In this document: one piece after another, positions 35,054 through 46,009 of the stretch
Numbering within the stretch: the stretch's first letter is position 1
Layout of the letters: each line of letters begins with the position of its first letter
Notes under the pieces: model-generated
What the model was told of the DNA's origin: nothing
The model's input: the letters and a program-made list of their open reading frames with translations, nothing else
Databases searched by the model: none
Assembly (NCBI GenBank): GCA_018398585.1
Contig: JAGTTD010000005.1
Span: forward strand, 6,379,355-6,443,354
Source of the DNA: Simmondsia chinensis
Lineage: Eukaryota > Streptophyta > Magnoliopsida > Caryophyllales > Simmondsiaceae
DNA: 64,000 nt
Reading direction: 5' to 3'
Program-made: the position numbers and the translations under genes

Positions 35054-35860
35054 CTAGAATATATCTTCAAATTCTTCAATTAGTTCTTGCACTTCAGGTT
35101 GAGGAACAGTTGCCAATTCAGTTGGGGAGATTGCAAACAATTGACCAATCCACCAATAAGCACTCTTTCTAATTCCACCTTGTAAACTCTTGCCTTTAAT
35201 CAATTGCAACTGTGCTTGATCTACCATGCCTTGCAAGGTAACTTTAGATCCATGAATCTCAAAAGACACAGTTAGCTTTGCAAAGTTGAAGAGCACTGGA
35301 CTGAAGTCCTTCATCCAATCAACTCCAAGTACCATATCACATTCACCCAAAGGAAGGATTCTGAAATCATAAGTGAACTGATGCTCCTGCAAAGACCACT
35401 GAAATGCTTGAAATTTATTCTGAGTAAGGATGGAGTTTCCATCTGCCGCTGCCACTGTCACTGCCAAGGGATGAGTCTTGATCACCACATGTCCCACTTT
35501 CTTCTCTACTTTAGGATTAACAAAGTTGTGAGTACTTCCGCTATCAATTAGGACAAAAATTGATCTCTTGCCAGCTCTCCCTTTGATTCTGATAGTGTTA
35601 TGAGCTCCATTTCCTGTCAGAGCTTTCATGGAGATCTCAATTTCATCCTCAAAAAAGTTCCTCTGATGACTCCTGATCCGAACTATCTTCATCAGCTTCA
35701 AGTTCATCACTGTCAGAATGTACGGCTTGGCTAACTCCCCTAGCAGGCATCGAGAACTTTGAATTACACTTGTGCCCCGATTGATAAGGCTGATTACACT
35801 TATAACAAGGCCTTGAGAACCTTTTCTCAACAGGATGAGTGGCCTTAGATCCAACTGACT
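35054..35860 (-). pseudogene. Gypsy zinc knuckle and aspartic protease
   Basis: In one frame near 35830-35770 the knuckle CYKCNQPYQSGHKC is seen. After a shift the protease follows: IFVLIDSGSTHNFVNPKVEK (catalytic DSG) and LGVDWMKDFSPVLFNF. The end reads PEVQELIEEFEDIF, the usual start of the RT module. Confidence 0.85.
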
Positions 35861-35879
35861 TCTTTTGATGAGACTTTAT

Positions 35880-36150
35880 TAAAAATGCTCCAGCCTATTA
35901 TTACTGATAAACTTACGACACTAAGTTACATCCTATAATGGATATCGAATTTCATGGAACCATAATTCAACAAATAATTTGTTTTAAAATGGGTAAAATA
36001 TTTAAAAAATACATTGCATTTTCTTTTGGGCAATAAATAATATCAGGTTTGTTTTATATTACCTATTGGGTATTTACCCGACCCGGATTCTCAGTTTCCC
36101 ATACCAGCAAGCTGTGTTCGTGCTACTCGATTGTGCCCCGTGTCTCATTC
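35880..36150. other. Unexplained AT-rich insert inside the gypsy gag-pol
   Basis: Between the gag C-terminus (36151) and the zinc knuckle (35860) lies non-coding DNA rich in A/T, with TTTACCCGACCCGG. Relatives would be continuous here. It is probably a small secondary insertion. No inverted ends or duplication were recognised. Confidence 0.5.
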
Positions 36151-37482
36151 TCAACCATTGGATGTGTTGCTTTTGTCCGATTGCTTTATATGGCCCATTT
36201 TCTTTAGGGTTTTGTAGGGACTTACCTTGAACTTGCTTTTGTCATTTGAAGAAAGGACAGTTGCCTCAATCAATTTGGCTTTTGCATAAGCCTTAGATAG
36301 AGTTTGAGACCCAATTGCCTTCACCATGTTCTTGACTCTTGGCTTTAATCCACTTATAAAACTTGAGACATAAAATGCCTCAGCCGTTTGAGGATAAGTG
36401 GCTATCATACTTGCCTTTAGATTCTCAAATTTAGTCACGTACTCCTTTACTGTTGTTGTTTGAAACACCTTATCAAAGCTATCAACGATATCACTAGAAT
36501 CCTCATCACCATAATGCTCACATAACTCTTCCACAAATTTAGCCCAAGAAAGAGTAGGATTGCTTTTCAATAAGATATAGAACCATACCTCATGATCTCC
36601 GTGGAGGTGGACGGCCGCCAATTCCACTTTCTCTGCTTCTTTTATGCTGTAGAAATGAAAATACCAATCACATCTCCTCAGCCATGATTGAGGCTATTTG
36701 CCATCAAAAGGATAAATCTGAACTTGAGGTTGTCTGGCAGCACTACTTCTTTCATTCGATGTTGCATCATTGCATTTTGATCGATGCTGATAATGCTGAT
36801 CAGGTGGACGATCTTGATGTCCCATGTCCTCAGAAGGAGTTTTGAACTGCACATAAGAATGAGGAGGACGATCATTATGTTCTAAATTCATGCCTGATGA
36901 TCGAGATTGCACTTGCTCAATTGGATGATCTCGTATTCTTGCAGCTGCTTCAACCTCTTGAGGTCTGATCTCAGATGAATGCATATGATATTGAAGCCTA
37001 GAGGTCACTTGAACCGGACGAGGTCTATTGAGTGATCTATTTCTAGGTTCCTCAACTACATTATGAGGTAATGAATGCACCGCTTCAGGTGGAGGTGTCA
37101 ATTGACTTGCAATTTGAAGTACTCCAATTACAGATGACTCTTCTTGTCTATTAACATGATTTTGCAATTCAGTAAGCTTGTCCTCAAAGCTTTGTAACTT
37201 CTGTGACTATAGATTTTCATGCTTCTTATCACTATCTATTTGCATTTGCGTCAATTGATCAATGCCATTCTGATGCAAATTTTAAAACCGACTGTACATC
37301 TCATCCATGTGCTGCTTCAATTGATCATCTGTAACAAATTGCACCTCCCTTTGTGCATTAGCACCAACAACCGTAGTAAAGGACACATTTGGATCCACAA
37401 ATGCAGCTGGATTTCTAGCTTTAGCTCCTGACTTGGTAGTTACTCCACTTGACATGTTTGAATTGTTCTTTTTAAACTTCAC
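36151..37482 (-). pseudogene. Gypsy Gag
   Basis: Starts MSSGVTTKSGAKARNPAAFV at 37482, with the coiled region DDQLKQHMDEMYSRF. A stop is followed by a Pro/Arg-rich section and then the capsid part ELAAVHLHGDHEVWFYILLK, LSWAKFVEELCEHYG, VKEYVTKFENLKASM and FISGLKPRVKNMV. Stops at about 37279 and 36691 break it. Confidence 0.85.
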
Positions 37483-37529
37483 CAGTTCGAATCAAAGCTG
37501 CAAATGATCGATTGACATCAAGTAACCTG

Positions 37530-37543
37530 GCTTTGATACCAAA
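37530..37543 (-). other. Primer-binding site of the gypsy element
   Basis: On the - strand TTTGGTATCAAAGCC directly follows the LTR; it is a tRNA-Met-type site with one change from TGGTATCAGAGC. Confidence 0.85.
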
Positions 37544-37926
37544 TGTTAAGCTTCAACTGAAAGATTGAAGTTAACTTGTGAAAGAGAAAGATTAGGTGAG
37601 AAGAGAGTTGAAAGTTCGATGAGTGATTAGAGAAGTAGATGAGAATTAGAGAGGACTATCCCAAAAGATATTATGGATTTCATTGAATGAATCTTTCCTA
37701 CAATTGAGCAAGTTATTTATAGACTTCTAGATACAGGCGTCAAACAAAGCTTAACTGACTTATGACAAGGCTCAGCCGCCACAATTGACCCTTCTTGACT
37801 TTACCTAACCGACTTACCCACCCCTTGAAACTACTTGGCGCCAAATCACCAATTAGAAGCAACAACACTAAAAATACAAACAACTTCACATAAGCAATAC
37901 AAGACTTAAAATTCCGGATCGTAACA
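37544..37926 (-). repeat. 5' LTR of the gypsy element
   Basis: TGTTAAGCTTCAACTG to GGATCGTAACA on the + strand; flanked by GAAAC at 37927. It matches 31874-32233 apart from point changes and a deletion in that copy. Confidence 0.93.
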
Positions 37927-37931
37927 GAAAC

Positions 37932-38393
37932 TACGCTATTAGTTGGAGAGCGTGTTTACAGTCAGTTATCGCACAATCAACTATAGAGGCAGCATATATG
38001 GCAATAACAGAGGCATTTAAAGAAGCTGTGTGGTTGAGGGGCTTAATCAGTGAGCTTAGTATTGAGCAGGGTGCAGTTGTTGTTTATTGTGATAGCCAGT
38101 CAGCAATTTATTTAGCCAAGGATCAGATGACCCATCATGACAGGAAAAAGCACATAGATGTTAAGCATCACTTCATTCGGGATTTGATTGAAGAGGGCAA
38201 GGTTGAATTGAAGAAGATTGGCACTGCTGATAATTCCGCTGATATGTTCACTAAAGTTCTACCTAGCAATAAGTTCGAGTATTGCTTGGACTTGGTTGGA
38301 TTTTACGTTTTGTTGAGATAAACCCGATCGGGGGTGTTTTATGGAGAAGGTGGAGAAGCTTTTTTGTTTAAAATTTGAGCCAAGGTGGAGATT
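37932..38393 (+). pseudogene. Copia RNase H, remainder, and polypurine tract
   Basis: Continues the frame cut at 31873: YAISWRACLQSVIAQSTIEA, then AVWLRGLISELSIEQGAVVV, YCDSQSAIYLAKDQMTHHDR and HFIRDLIEEG to DMFTKVLPSNKFEYCL. The frame closes at 38321. AAGGTGGAGATT at about 38382 is the polypurine tract before the 3' LTR. Confidence 0.9.
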
Positions 38394-38821
38394 TGTTAGG
38401 TTGTATCTCAAATTCTTTGGATTTATGAAGAGGTTGGTTGTGAGAAGGCTAATCGATTGGGAAGGATGTTGAAGAAGAAGAGCTATAGTAGCTCTATCGA
38501 TCGATCGGGGTTCGATTTGTGACGTGACTTAGGTCACGGCTGCTATTACATATAAATAGCAATATGTGACATACAACCGTCATTAAGAGAGCCACAAAAG
38601 ATTTCAGAGAGGGAGTGAATGCTCGTATTGTAAGTCTTCCATTATTTCGATCAATAAAAATTCTCCATCTCCGCTCGTAGTTTTTTTTCTCCTCTCGATT
38701 GAAGAGGGGTTTCCACGTAAATCATTGTCTCCTTCATTTGTTCTTTTTTATCCTGTTATTTACTTCTCATATTTGTTATAGTATTTGAATCGAATACTAT
38801 TCTTGGGTAGTTTTCTTCACA
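38394..38821 (+). repeat. 3' LTR of the copia element
   Basis: TGTTAGGTTGTATCTCA to TTCTTCACA, followed by the CGTAC duplication. Compared with the 5' LTR, nearly all changes in the first 115 bp are transitions. Confidence 0.93.
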
Positions 38822-38826
38822 CGTAC

Positions 38827-40322
38827 TACTCATGCTTCAAACGTAGTGGACATTTGTATGAGGGAGCATGTTAATGATTCTGAGGTCTTTGCATAATAGA
38901 TCAAGTTGTTGGGTAGCTGGGTTGTTAACATCAAAGTCCTTTCTTTGTGCATGAAATTGGAGTTTGGATATTGGGGCTCAGACTAGAATTGGGTTTCAAA
39001 ATTCAAATTATGTTGTTTAGTTCACCTATTAGATTTGGAATTGCAATTCTACAGTAGAATTGGGTTTCAATTGAAAGTTGTACAATAATTGCTTGGGGTT
39101 AGGGAAAGAACTCACCTAACTTGAAGTACAACATGATTCAACTCAATCAACTCGAAACTCAAGATGACTTGAAACACCGAACCCAATCTAAATTTGTCTC
39201 AAAGCTTAAAATATCACTACTTGAACAAGCCGAACCCAAACGGATCTAACCCAACCTACCTTATCAAACTCAAATTTGGAAATACCAAACACCATAGACC
39301 TAAAATATGAGACGGCTCAATCCTTAAATGGCCCTACTTGACTTTGGTCTAACTTGAATGGGACCCAACTGAACTAATCTAAAACCTAATATACCACAAA
39401 CTGATAGACCCGAAACCTTGAGATGACTAAGACTAAACATGTTTTGCATGATTCATCTCGACCAAAATTTGACTCAGCCCAGGCACTTGGAGCTAGAAAA
39501 GATGCAACCTAATTAACATATAACCAAGATGGCTCTATCCCAAAATCACCCTACTTAACTCGTGCTAATCTGAATCCTGAAATGAACCCATCTAATTAAC
39601 TCAGAATTTGATACGACTTGATCACAATGTCACTCGACCCTACTATATACCGTCCTTAGTTAACCCGAAAACTCGAAATGACTCGAAACTAAAATTATCC
39701 AATTTGACAGACACGTGATCCTAGTTACCCTAACATTTAGGGTGATCTAACTCAATTGACTGAAAGCCTGAAACAATTAGCATGTAATTATAATTTTAAC
39801 TTTCAATTCTTTGATTAGCCGAATAATAGAATTTCAAATCCATCCAAGAATTAGAATTATATTTGTATTTTTATTTTTATTTTTTTGGGTGCCAAATTGA
39901 GGGCTTAAGGCAAGGGTTTCTCGTCTTCCAATCCATCTTCAATTAAAGAAACAGCAAAGAAAGATTTAAAAAAAAACAATCAAATCGCTGACAGAACGTA
40001 CTCTAGGGTTTCTGCTCTTCCAATCCCTCATCAATTTCAGACAGGTTCGAAATCTGAATCTCTTCTAATCATCAATTATCCTAATTTGCTTTACGGGTCT
40101 TACGAAATGGAGTTACGATCATACTTATCTTTCTTGATTTTTAGCTTCTCATCCCCTTTTGATTAGTTTAGGGTTTTCTGCTTATATTGTTGCTTGTCTC
40201 ATATTTTCCTCACGAGAAATGCGATGTAGAATAGACTTTATTTTGTGGAATTATATTTGTATTTTACAGTCCAATTCTACTTCCCTTCACCAAACAGATC
40301 CTAAAAGGAAGGAAAGTGTAAC
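38827..40322. other. Rest of the large SCPL intron; no gene
   Basis: 39110-39780 is a degenerate repeat of words like CCGAAACTCGAAATGACTCG and AACCCAACC, probably a decayed transposon end. 39900-40100 looks like a transcript leader duplicated in part (GGGTTTCTCGTCTTCCAATCC / GGGTTTCTGCTCTTCCAATCC) but has no coding follow-up. Confidence 0.4.
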
Positions 40323-40499
40323 CTGCAGATCTGCCAAGGATATGGAAGCTTTGTAACATTTGCATGAAGCGCTTTTTGCACTTCTGGCCTGTTGAAATAC
40401 GATGTTATATGGCGATCCCAGCATGGGTCAAGCATTGTCACCTGCATGCACATTATCATTTGTCTGTTAGAACAATGAAGCCTGTTCTTGGACCATACC

Positions 40500-41177
40500 T
40501 GTTACAGCCCAAAAAGAGCTAAAAAGGAAAAATAAGTATCCCACATCGGTGGGAAGACACCAAATGTACCAATTTATATACTAAGGGGGCTACTCCACCC
40601 ATTGCCAATTGGTTTTGGGATGGAACCTCCTTTAGTCTGTAACATTGGTATCAGAGCCGTCGACCCTCGGATCGATTCCAAGGGGCTCGGGTTTGGTATG
40701 GAACGGACCCTGCTCCGGAGTCGTGCTTGGTCCGGTATGGGACAAACCGTGCCCGATGGCCATACTGGACAAACCGCTTATAACGGGCCTAAGTTTCGGA
40801 AAGGGCTACCTAGGAGAGGGCTACCTAGAGTAGAATGAAGCCGTCCTGAGAAAAGGGCTACCTAACTCAGAGTGAAGCTACCTAGAGTGAAGCCGTCCAG
40901 GGGGAAAAGGGCTACCTAAGAGAGGGCTACCTAGAGTAGAGTGAAGCCGTCCAGAGAAAAGGGCTACCTACTCAGAGTGAAGCTACCTAGAGTGACAGCC
41001 GTCGAGGACGATGGTTGCGGAGCGTGGTGGTTTGTTACATCCCAAAAAGAGCTAAAAAGGAAAAATAAGTATCCCACATCGGTGGGAAGACACCAAATGT
41101 ACCAATTTATATACTAAGGGGGCTACTCCACCCATTGCCAATTGGTTTTGGGATGGAACCTCCTTTAGTCTGTAACA
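40500..41177 (+). mobile_element. TRIM (miniature LTR element), recent
   Basis: 145-bp direct terminal repeats (40500-40644 and 41033-41177) differ at one base. Both begin TGTTACA and end GTAACA. The site TGGTATCAGAGCC follows the first repeat at 40646, and a purine-rich GCGGAGCGTGGTGG precedes the second. ATACC is duplicated at 40495-40499 and 41178-41182. The interior is non-coding and consists of repeated GGGCTACCTAG / GTGAAGCCGTCC words. It fills most of the intron between SCPL exons at 41464 and 40441, ending 58 bp from the acceptor side. Confidence 0.95.
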
Positions 41178-41182
41178 ATACC

Positions 41183-41420
41183 CAAATTAATTTCTTAACA
41201 TAGTACCAAAGTATTTAGAACATCAATACAATGGATTCATAATAAGGACCCTACATGTGAGTCTCCTAAGAATCCAACATAGGAGTTGTGAGAAAAAAGA
41301 GATCAATATATAAGTGTAGTAGATTACTCAACCTAATGTCAATTGGTTTAAGGATGAAAGCCCACTTGAGCTTATATATGGATCTCATATATGCCAACTC
41401 CGTGGTTCTAACCCTAAAAC
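41183..41420. other. Old LTR-like relic next to the TRIM
   Basis: AGAATCCAACATAGGAG, TTACTCAACCTAATGTCAAT and TTGGTTTAAGGATG parallel in order the TRIM repeat's TATCCCACATCGG, CTACTCCACCCATTGCCAAT and TTGGTTTTGGGATG. It looks like a diverged relative of that LTR. Confidence 0.45.
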
Positions 41421-42361
41421 CCCATTAAAAATTTAACAGTTCACAAGCAGTAAAAGAGCTTGCCGTTTGAGAGCTATAGGAAGAGTTGCAAAGGGGTGAG
41501 TAGATGTTCAAAAGTGAGATATTGCCAATGATACTTTCATTAGCCAGGGTGTACTGACGCTTGCAAATTGGAGACAAATTATGGGAGGAATAATTGCATT
41601 TGAGCTTGAGTTCTTCATAGATATCATCAGAAATGAGTGCATGGCTCCACAAGAAATCTAATTGGCCTCTCGCTTTTGAGTCATCATCTATGTACGGATT
41701 CCCCATCTGCCAACACAGTTGTATGTCTTTCGTTTAAAGAACTTATCACTTAGAAACAGTAGAGTTGAAGCTTGATGTCTCTTGATCTTTTAATATATAT
41801 TAAAGTGAGGTAACTTAAGGTTCAAAATTTTGACATTTCAGGTACCATAAAGTCTAAAGGTTTTATAAATCAAGTATCCTTTGGCAAAATTTGGTGGCTT
41901 TTGCTAGATATTATTGGACGTGGAACATAATTCTTAATCCTCTATTTAGAATCTAATAATATTTTCTGTTAAAAATGGCTATAATGACATGATTTAGGTA
42001 TTGCTTTACATCAAAATTTGGTGAATTTTATCATCATCTACTAAATTTCTCTAGAAACTCTAACTCATCTATATATTACCGTAATAAAAACAGTATCATC
42101 ATTTCATGGTGAAAATTTGGTGGGATTTTGACCAAACTTTACCAAATCCTGGCAAAGATACCTAAGTGATGAAATTTTTAGACATCAGTATGCTTTATCA
42201 TTATAAATTAAAATGTTAAGATGCTGTATAATAAATGCTCAAATTCAAATATCTAAGTGATAAATTCCCGAGTAATTCACTTTTTTATGGTCATGTTAAA
42301 ATGATTCTGTGTGTAGATCTGTTGAAATTTGGGAGTTAGTGTACTTCAATTTTGTTTATCT

Positions 42362-43255
42362 TGTAAAACGTCTCAATCCCACATAGGAAAATTGGAGGAG
42401 GAGAGTTTAGTTTATATACTCCCGCTCCTTGTCCTTAGTAAAGTTGTATGAGTCTAGAGTGGGCATGGTGGGCTACACGAGTGTGCACCCTTCCATGCTG
42501 GGCGTCGCGTCGCTATGTGGCATGGTGGGAACGTTTTCTAGCCCGAACTTTTGTTTTTATGACCATCGTATTTATTTAAGTTGTCATAAACGAACTCGAG
42601 GTGAGTTCTTGTCTTTGGTAGCACTCAAGCTAGAACAGACCTCTAGCTCGAGGTACTTCGTACTTCTCAGGGGCTCAAGCTTGAATACACGGTTTTTTAC
42701 TGTGTCTACTCCCCTGCTTCCTATAATCATTGTTGGCTTAACAAAAACATGATTTTTTTGCTCCCCATATCCGTTAGTTTCCTTATTCAGGCTGGATTTT
42801 TGGGCCACGATTATTTCCTTAAGGTATAAGGTTTTCATCTATAAATACCGCACTTTGGTGAGTCGTTCAATACATTGAAACACATAGAAATTCTTCTTCT
42901 TCACTGCCTATTTTCACTCTCAAGTATAACTCTTTCTCTACTCCATTACTGAGTAAGTTGAGGCGTGCTCCAGTCCATCTCTTTGGAGTACATCACTACT
43001 ATGGGCGCTATGTTAAACCTGGCGATCGGAGTGCCATTGGTCCCGTTGGTCTTGTGAGAGGGCATAAACGACTTAGGGCAGTGGAATTCTCCAAAGTGCG
43101 GCAATTTTTGGGTCTATTCTCTCCTTACTGTTTTATTCTTTATGTCATTTCTGCTAATCGTGTTGTAATCTCGAGATCCATTTAATTGATATCGAGCTCA
43201 CTTTGATTGTATTTAAGTTATATTTTGACTACTTATTTACCTTAGTATCCCAACA
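42362..43255 (+). other. Possible solo LTR in an SCPL intron
   Basis: Starts TGTAAAACGTCTCAATCCC, a common plant LTR beginning. It has CTATAAATACCGC at about 42839 as a TATA region, a CT-rich leader, and ends near CCCAACA. No matching duplication was found and no second copy is in the window. Confidence 0.4.
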
Positions 43256-43539
43256 AGATCAACATATGAAGACTGGGTCAAGCAACTGATACGGAAACAA
43301 ATAAACAAGGCCATCCAAATTTTGTTAAAAACTAAAAATAGACATTTGAATGCCCCTTCGTACAACATCATTTCTAATCATCACCTTACATAATGTGGAT
43401 TCTCTCACTATATCATAGGATCAATGTTATGCAACACTGAATTAGAGTACTAGTCATTGATTCAAACCTATATTGACCGGTTAAGGTCCGCACATTAGAC
43501 AATGTTATGATATTGTTATCTCAAAATTATATTAATTTG

Positions 43540-44230
43540 ATTTAGGTAAGATTTTCGTAAGATATGATTTGATTAGATTTGATTTGAGTGAGATTTTGAT
43601 AATATGATTTAGTTACCTAATCTGATTGAGATTATATATTTGGTAACTTGATTATAAAAGGGGACTAAAGTTTGATGGTTTAATGTGTAGTGAAAAAGAG
43701 TGTAAAGATGTGAGGGGCTAAGCAGTTTTATAATGGGGTGCCCAGAGGGAACTCGGGAAAGGGGAGAGAGATGTTTTAAGGTTGTTTTGATTGAGTGGTG
43801 TTTTGAAGAGAGCTTTTATAACTTCTTCTTTCCAAAGCTATATTGAGGAGAGTTGGTGACTCACTGTGCAGGAGCTACATGAAGGAGGGTTGCTGACTCG
43901 CCGTGAAGACGCCACATTAAGGAGGGTTGATGGCTCACCATGCAGCAGTTACATTATGAAAGGGTTGGTAACCCATCGTGCAGTATTTACGTGGGATGGT
44001 TGGTGACTTAGTGTGCAATGTGAAGATGATGATGATTATATATGGGGTTTCTGATTTTAATTAGAGATTGTAATTCCAGTATTCATAGTTGAGGAGGAAC
44101 CTGTTTGAGTCCCGTGGTGTTTTCCTCTAGTTGACAGAGAGTTTCCACGTGTATATCAATGTGTTGATTTTCAATACTCATTTTGTTTTTCACTTCCATT
44201 GTGCTTGATTTAGTGATTATTCCTAACGGA
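43540..44230 (+). other. LTR-like segment with about 37-bp degenerate repeats
   Basis: Contains TTATAAAAGGGGAC at about 43652, four to five degenerate repeats of GGAGGGTTGGTGACTCACCG-type units (43853-44020), and a leader-like end with TTTCCACGTGTATATC. This resembles an LTR with internal repeats. No boundaries are proven. Confidence 0.4.
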
Positions 44231-44439
44231 CAAGGACTAGTCTAAAATAATCAATCTAATCCAGTCTTAGATCAAAACTAGTTCGGGCTAGGTTTTGGCA
44301 CGGACTGATACTTTAGGACTTTAAAAGGGTTGCTTACACTAAATATAAATTGTACCAAACTAAATAGCAAATCCAATAACGATCCTAAGCAAGACCCACA
44401 CAACTTAACACATAGGCAATTTGTCGCATATGGACAGTG

Positions 44440-44605
44440 CTATACACCACGAGTTCCCACCCCATGAATTGCACACGAGAAATAAAAAAAGGAAAAAAAG
44501 AAAAAGCTGTAGAAAACTGCAATTTGTGCAGCTTTTTCTATTTTTTCCTTTTTTTAAATATTTCATGTGCAATTCGTGGGCTGGGAACTCGTGTTGCCAA
44601 GCATT
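44440..44605. mobile_element. Hairpin MITE in an SCPL intron
   Basis: The left arm CACGAGTTCCCACCCCATGA + ATTGCACA and the right arm (inverse complement) CACGAGTTCCCAGCCCACGA + ATTGCACA pair over about 65 bp. The pairing continues through the A-rich stretch to AGCTG/CAGCT near the centre, with a loop of about 15-20 bases. It is non-coding. It may be a MITE or a small-RNA hairpin. Confidence 0.75.
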
Positions 44606-46009
44606 TTGGGTCGCATGTAGTCCTAACTAAATAACTTAGTCGTTTAAATTCTTTATCTAGACCATTATTTGAAAATCACCATTAGAGAACTTACAATTAT
44701 TCCTTTAAAGTTGAGGTCAACACGGCTGCCATTGTCGGAATTTTGAATAATTAGTTCTGCAAGCCGGGTGGAGAAATGGCCCGCATAGCTAATTCCAGCA
44801 ATGAAGAAATCTCTAGATTTGAACTCGGGGAATTCCGCCAACCAATTGATAAGGAAGGTACGTGTGTCTTGTGCAGTTCTTTCATCTCCACTTAACTTGT
44901 AGTCCGATGTTGTATTTGAATAAGAGAATCCTACACCCGCAGGTGATTCAAGGAAGATGATATTGGCCACTTCGAGATATAAAGAAAATCGATGGCCAAT
45001 CAAGTAGTGGCATATATCTGATTCAAGTTAAACAAATCCTAAATAAGGAATTAATTGGTAAAGTAGTCAATATATGAATATATCGGAAACTTAATTGAAA
45101 GTCCAATGGTTTTAGAATTGTAGTTTGCTTTTGTTTGCTTTGTGGAGTTCAAGAGTCAACTCCCTATGTCAATACTATCAATTGAATGAATTTAACATGG
45201 TATAAGAACATGCCTGAGAAACCAGCAGGCTCTTTTTGCTAGTTCTCTTTTTCTTACTATTGATAGTTATGGCTAGTGAACCGAGAAAGAAGGATGCATA
45301 GGTACAAACAAAGTGTCCACGTAAGCAAACAATGTCAAGAGGCACAGAGGGGGAGTATAATTTAGAATTCCCACATAAATGACTTAATATTAAAGAAGTC
45401 AATGCAGATAAGCTTAAGTAGCTATTACCGCGTACCCTAATTGATTAGAGATAGAACCTTATTTAGGTTTGTATACTGATGTATGCTGCTATGACCTAAA
45501 GCTTTAGGTGTATACCTTGGTTACATGCATACTTGTTTTGAGTGAGAGTTCTACCATCTTTGTTGACTCTAAATGGCCCTACCTCCGCCATTGCTCCATC
45601 TCCAAGTGAAGAACAACCTGGCCCTGTTCATTGTCAAAATAGAACACAAGAAAAGCGATTATGGAACTTAGCACATTTTGGATAAAGTGACAGTTATAAA
45701 GGACAGGATGAGGGACATATTGATGCAGCTTGAGTTTCGAGCTCATTAAGTATCTTGCCAACTGCTCGGCGAGTAAGGTGATTGGTAAGAACGAGGAGTT
45801 TGTATGAAGGAAGTCAAATTGCAATAGCAATTCGTCTTTCTACAAGGTCAGGTTTCCATCCAGTTTCAAGTTGAGTATCTAGCATGGCTTTGACTTTAGT
45901 CAAGATTGTTCTTTTAGAGTTTGAGTTTCCATTCTGATTTAAAAACACTTAGGACTCTAGTTCTATAAATGAGAACAACTAGCCTAGTTGTTTTTAGTTT
46001 TTTCCTTGA

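Larger units (their letters stand above)
31874..37926 (-). mobile_element. Ty3/gypsy chromovirus nested in the copia RNase H gene
   Basis: LTRs at 31874-32233 and 37544-37926, with GAAAC duplicated at 31869-31873 and 37927-37931. The coding strand is minus, opposite to the copia host. Order from the 5' end: primer site, gag, zinc knuckle, protease, RT, RNase H, integrase, chromodomain, polypurine tract. Removing it joins GGAAAC to AGAAACTACGCT-type sequence and restores the copia RNase H frame across the gap, which confirms the insertion. Confidence 0.95.
27746..38821 (+). mobile_element. Complete Ty1/copia LTR retrotransposon (split by a gypsy element)
   Basis: LTRs at 27746-28190 and 38394-38821 flank a primer site, gag-pol remnants and a polypurine tract. 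The duplication CGTAC stands at 27741-27745 and 38822-38826. A 6-kb gypsy element sits inside the RNase H region (31874-37926). The LTRs have diverged mainly by transitions and differ by an indel of about 18 bp, so it is an old insertion. It lies in an intron of the SCPL gene, in the opposite orientation. Confidence 0.95.
25803..45623 (-). pseudogene. Serine carboxypeptidase-like (SCPL) gene, 7 exons, N-terminus and catalytic His missing
   Basis: Exons in transcript order: 45516-45623 ([20 protein letters not shown]), 44695-44969 ([20 protein letters not shown]), about 41464-41706 (GNPYIDDDSKARGQLDFLW), 40323-40441 ([20 protein letters not shown]), 27142-27213 (DRPWSVLPIIRRLIDNEVSI), 26678-26783 (SGDVDRLTPVTAGSY, KTAWYPWYSGG) and 25803-25946 (VGGYAVGYENMVFASV to TAA). 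All junctions keep phase with GT-AG sites, except a possible GC donor after 41464. Together they give about 354 codons, against roughly 450-480 in the S10 family; the signal-peptide/first exon up to WLNGG was not found. The nucleophile Ser is kept in GISYAG (usually GESYAG) and the GDxD acid region is kept. The catalytic His segment (GAGHxVP) reads GGGQVAA. No internal stops. S10 enzymes are secreted or vacuolar peptidases or acyltransferases; this copy is probably inactive. The intron between 40323 and 27213 carries nested LTR elements. Confidence 0.85.

Noticed and set aside
45579..45830. 83-residue - strand gene
   Set aside because: The true coding frame there is the SCPL exon 45516-45623 in another frame, starting after an intron acceptor at 45624.
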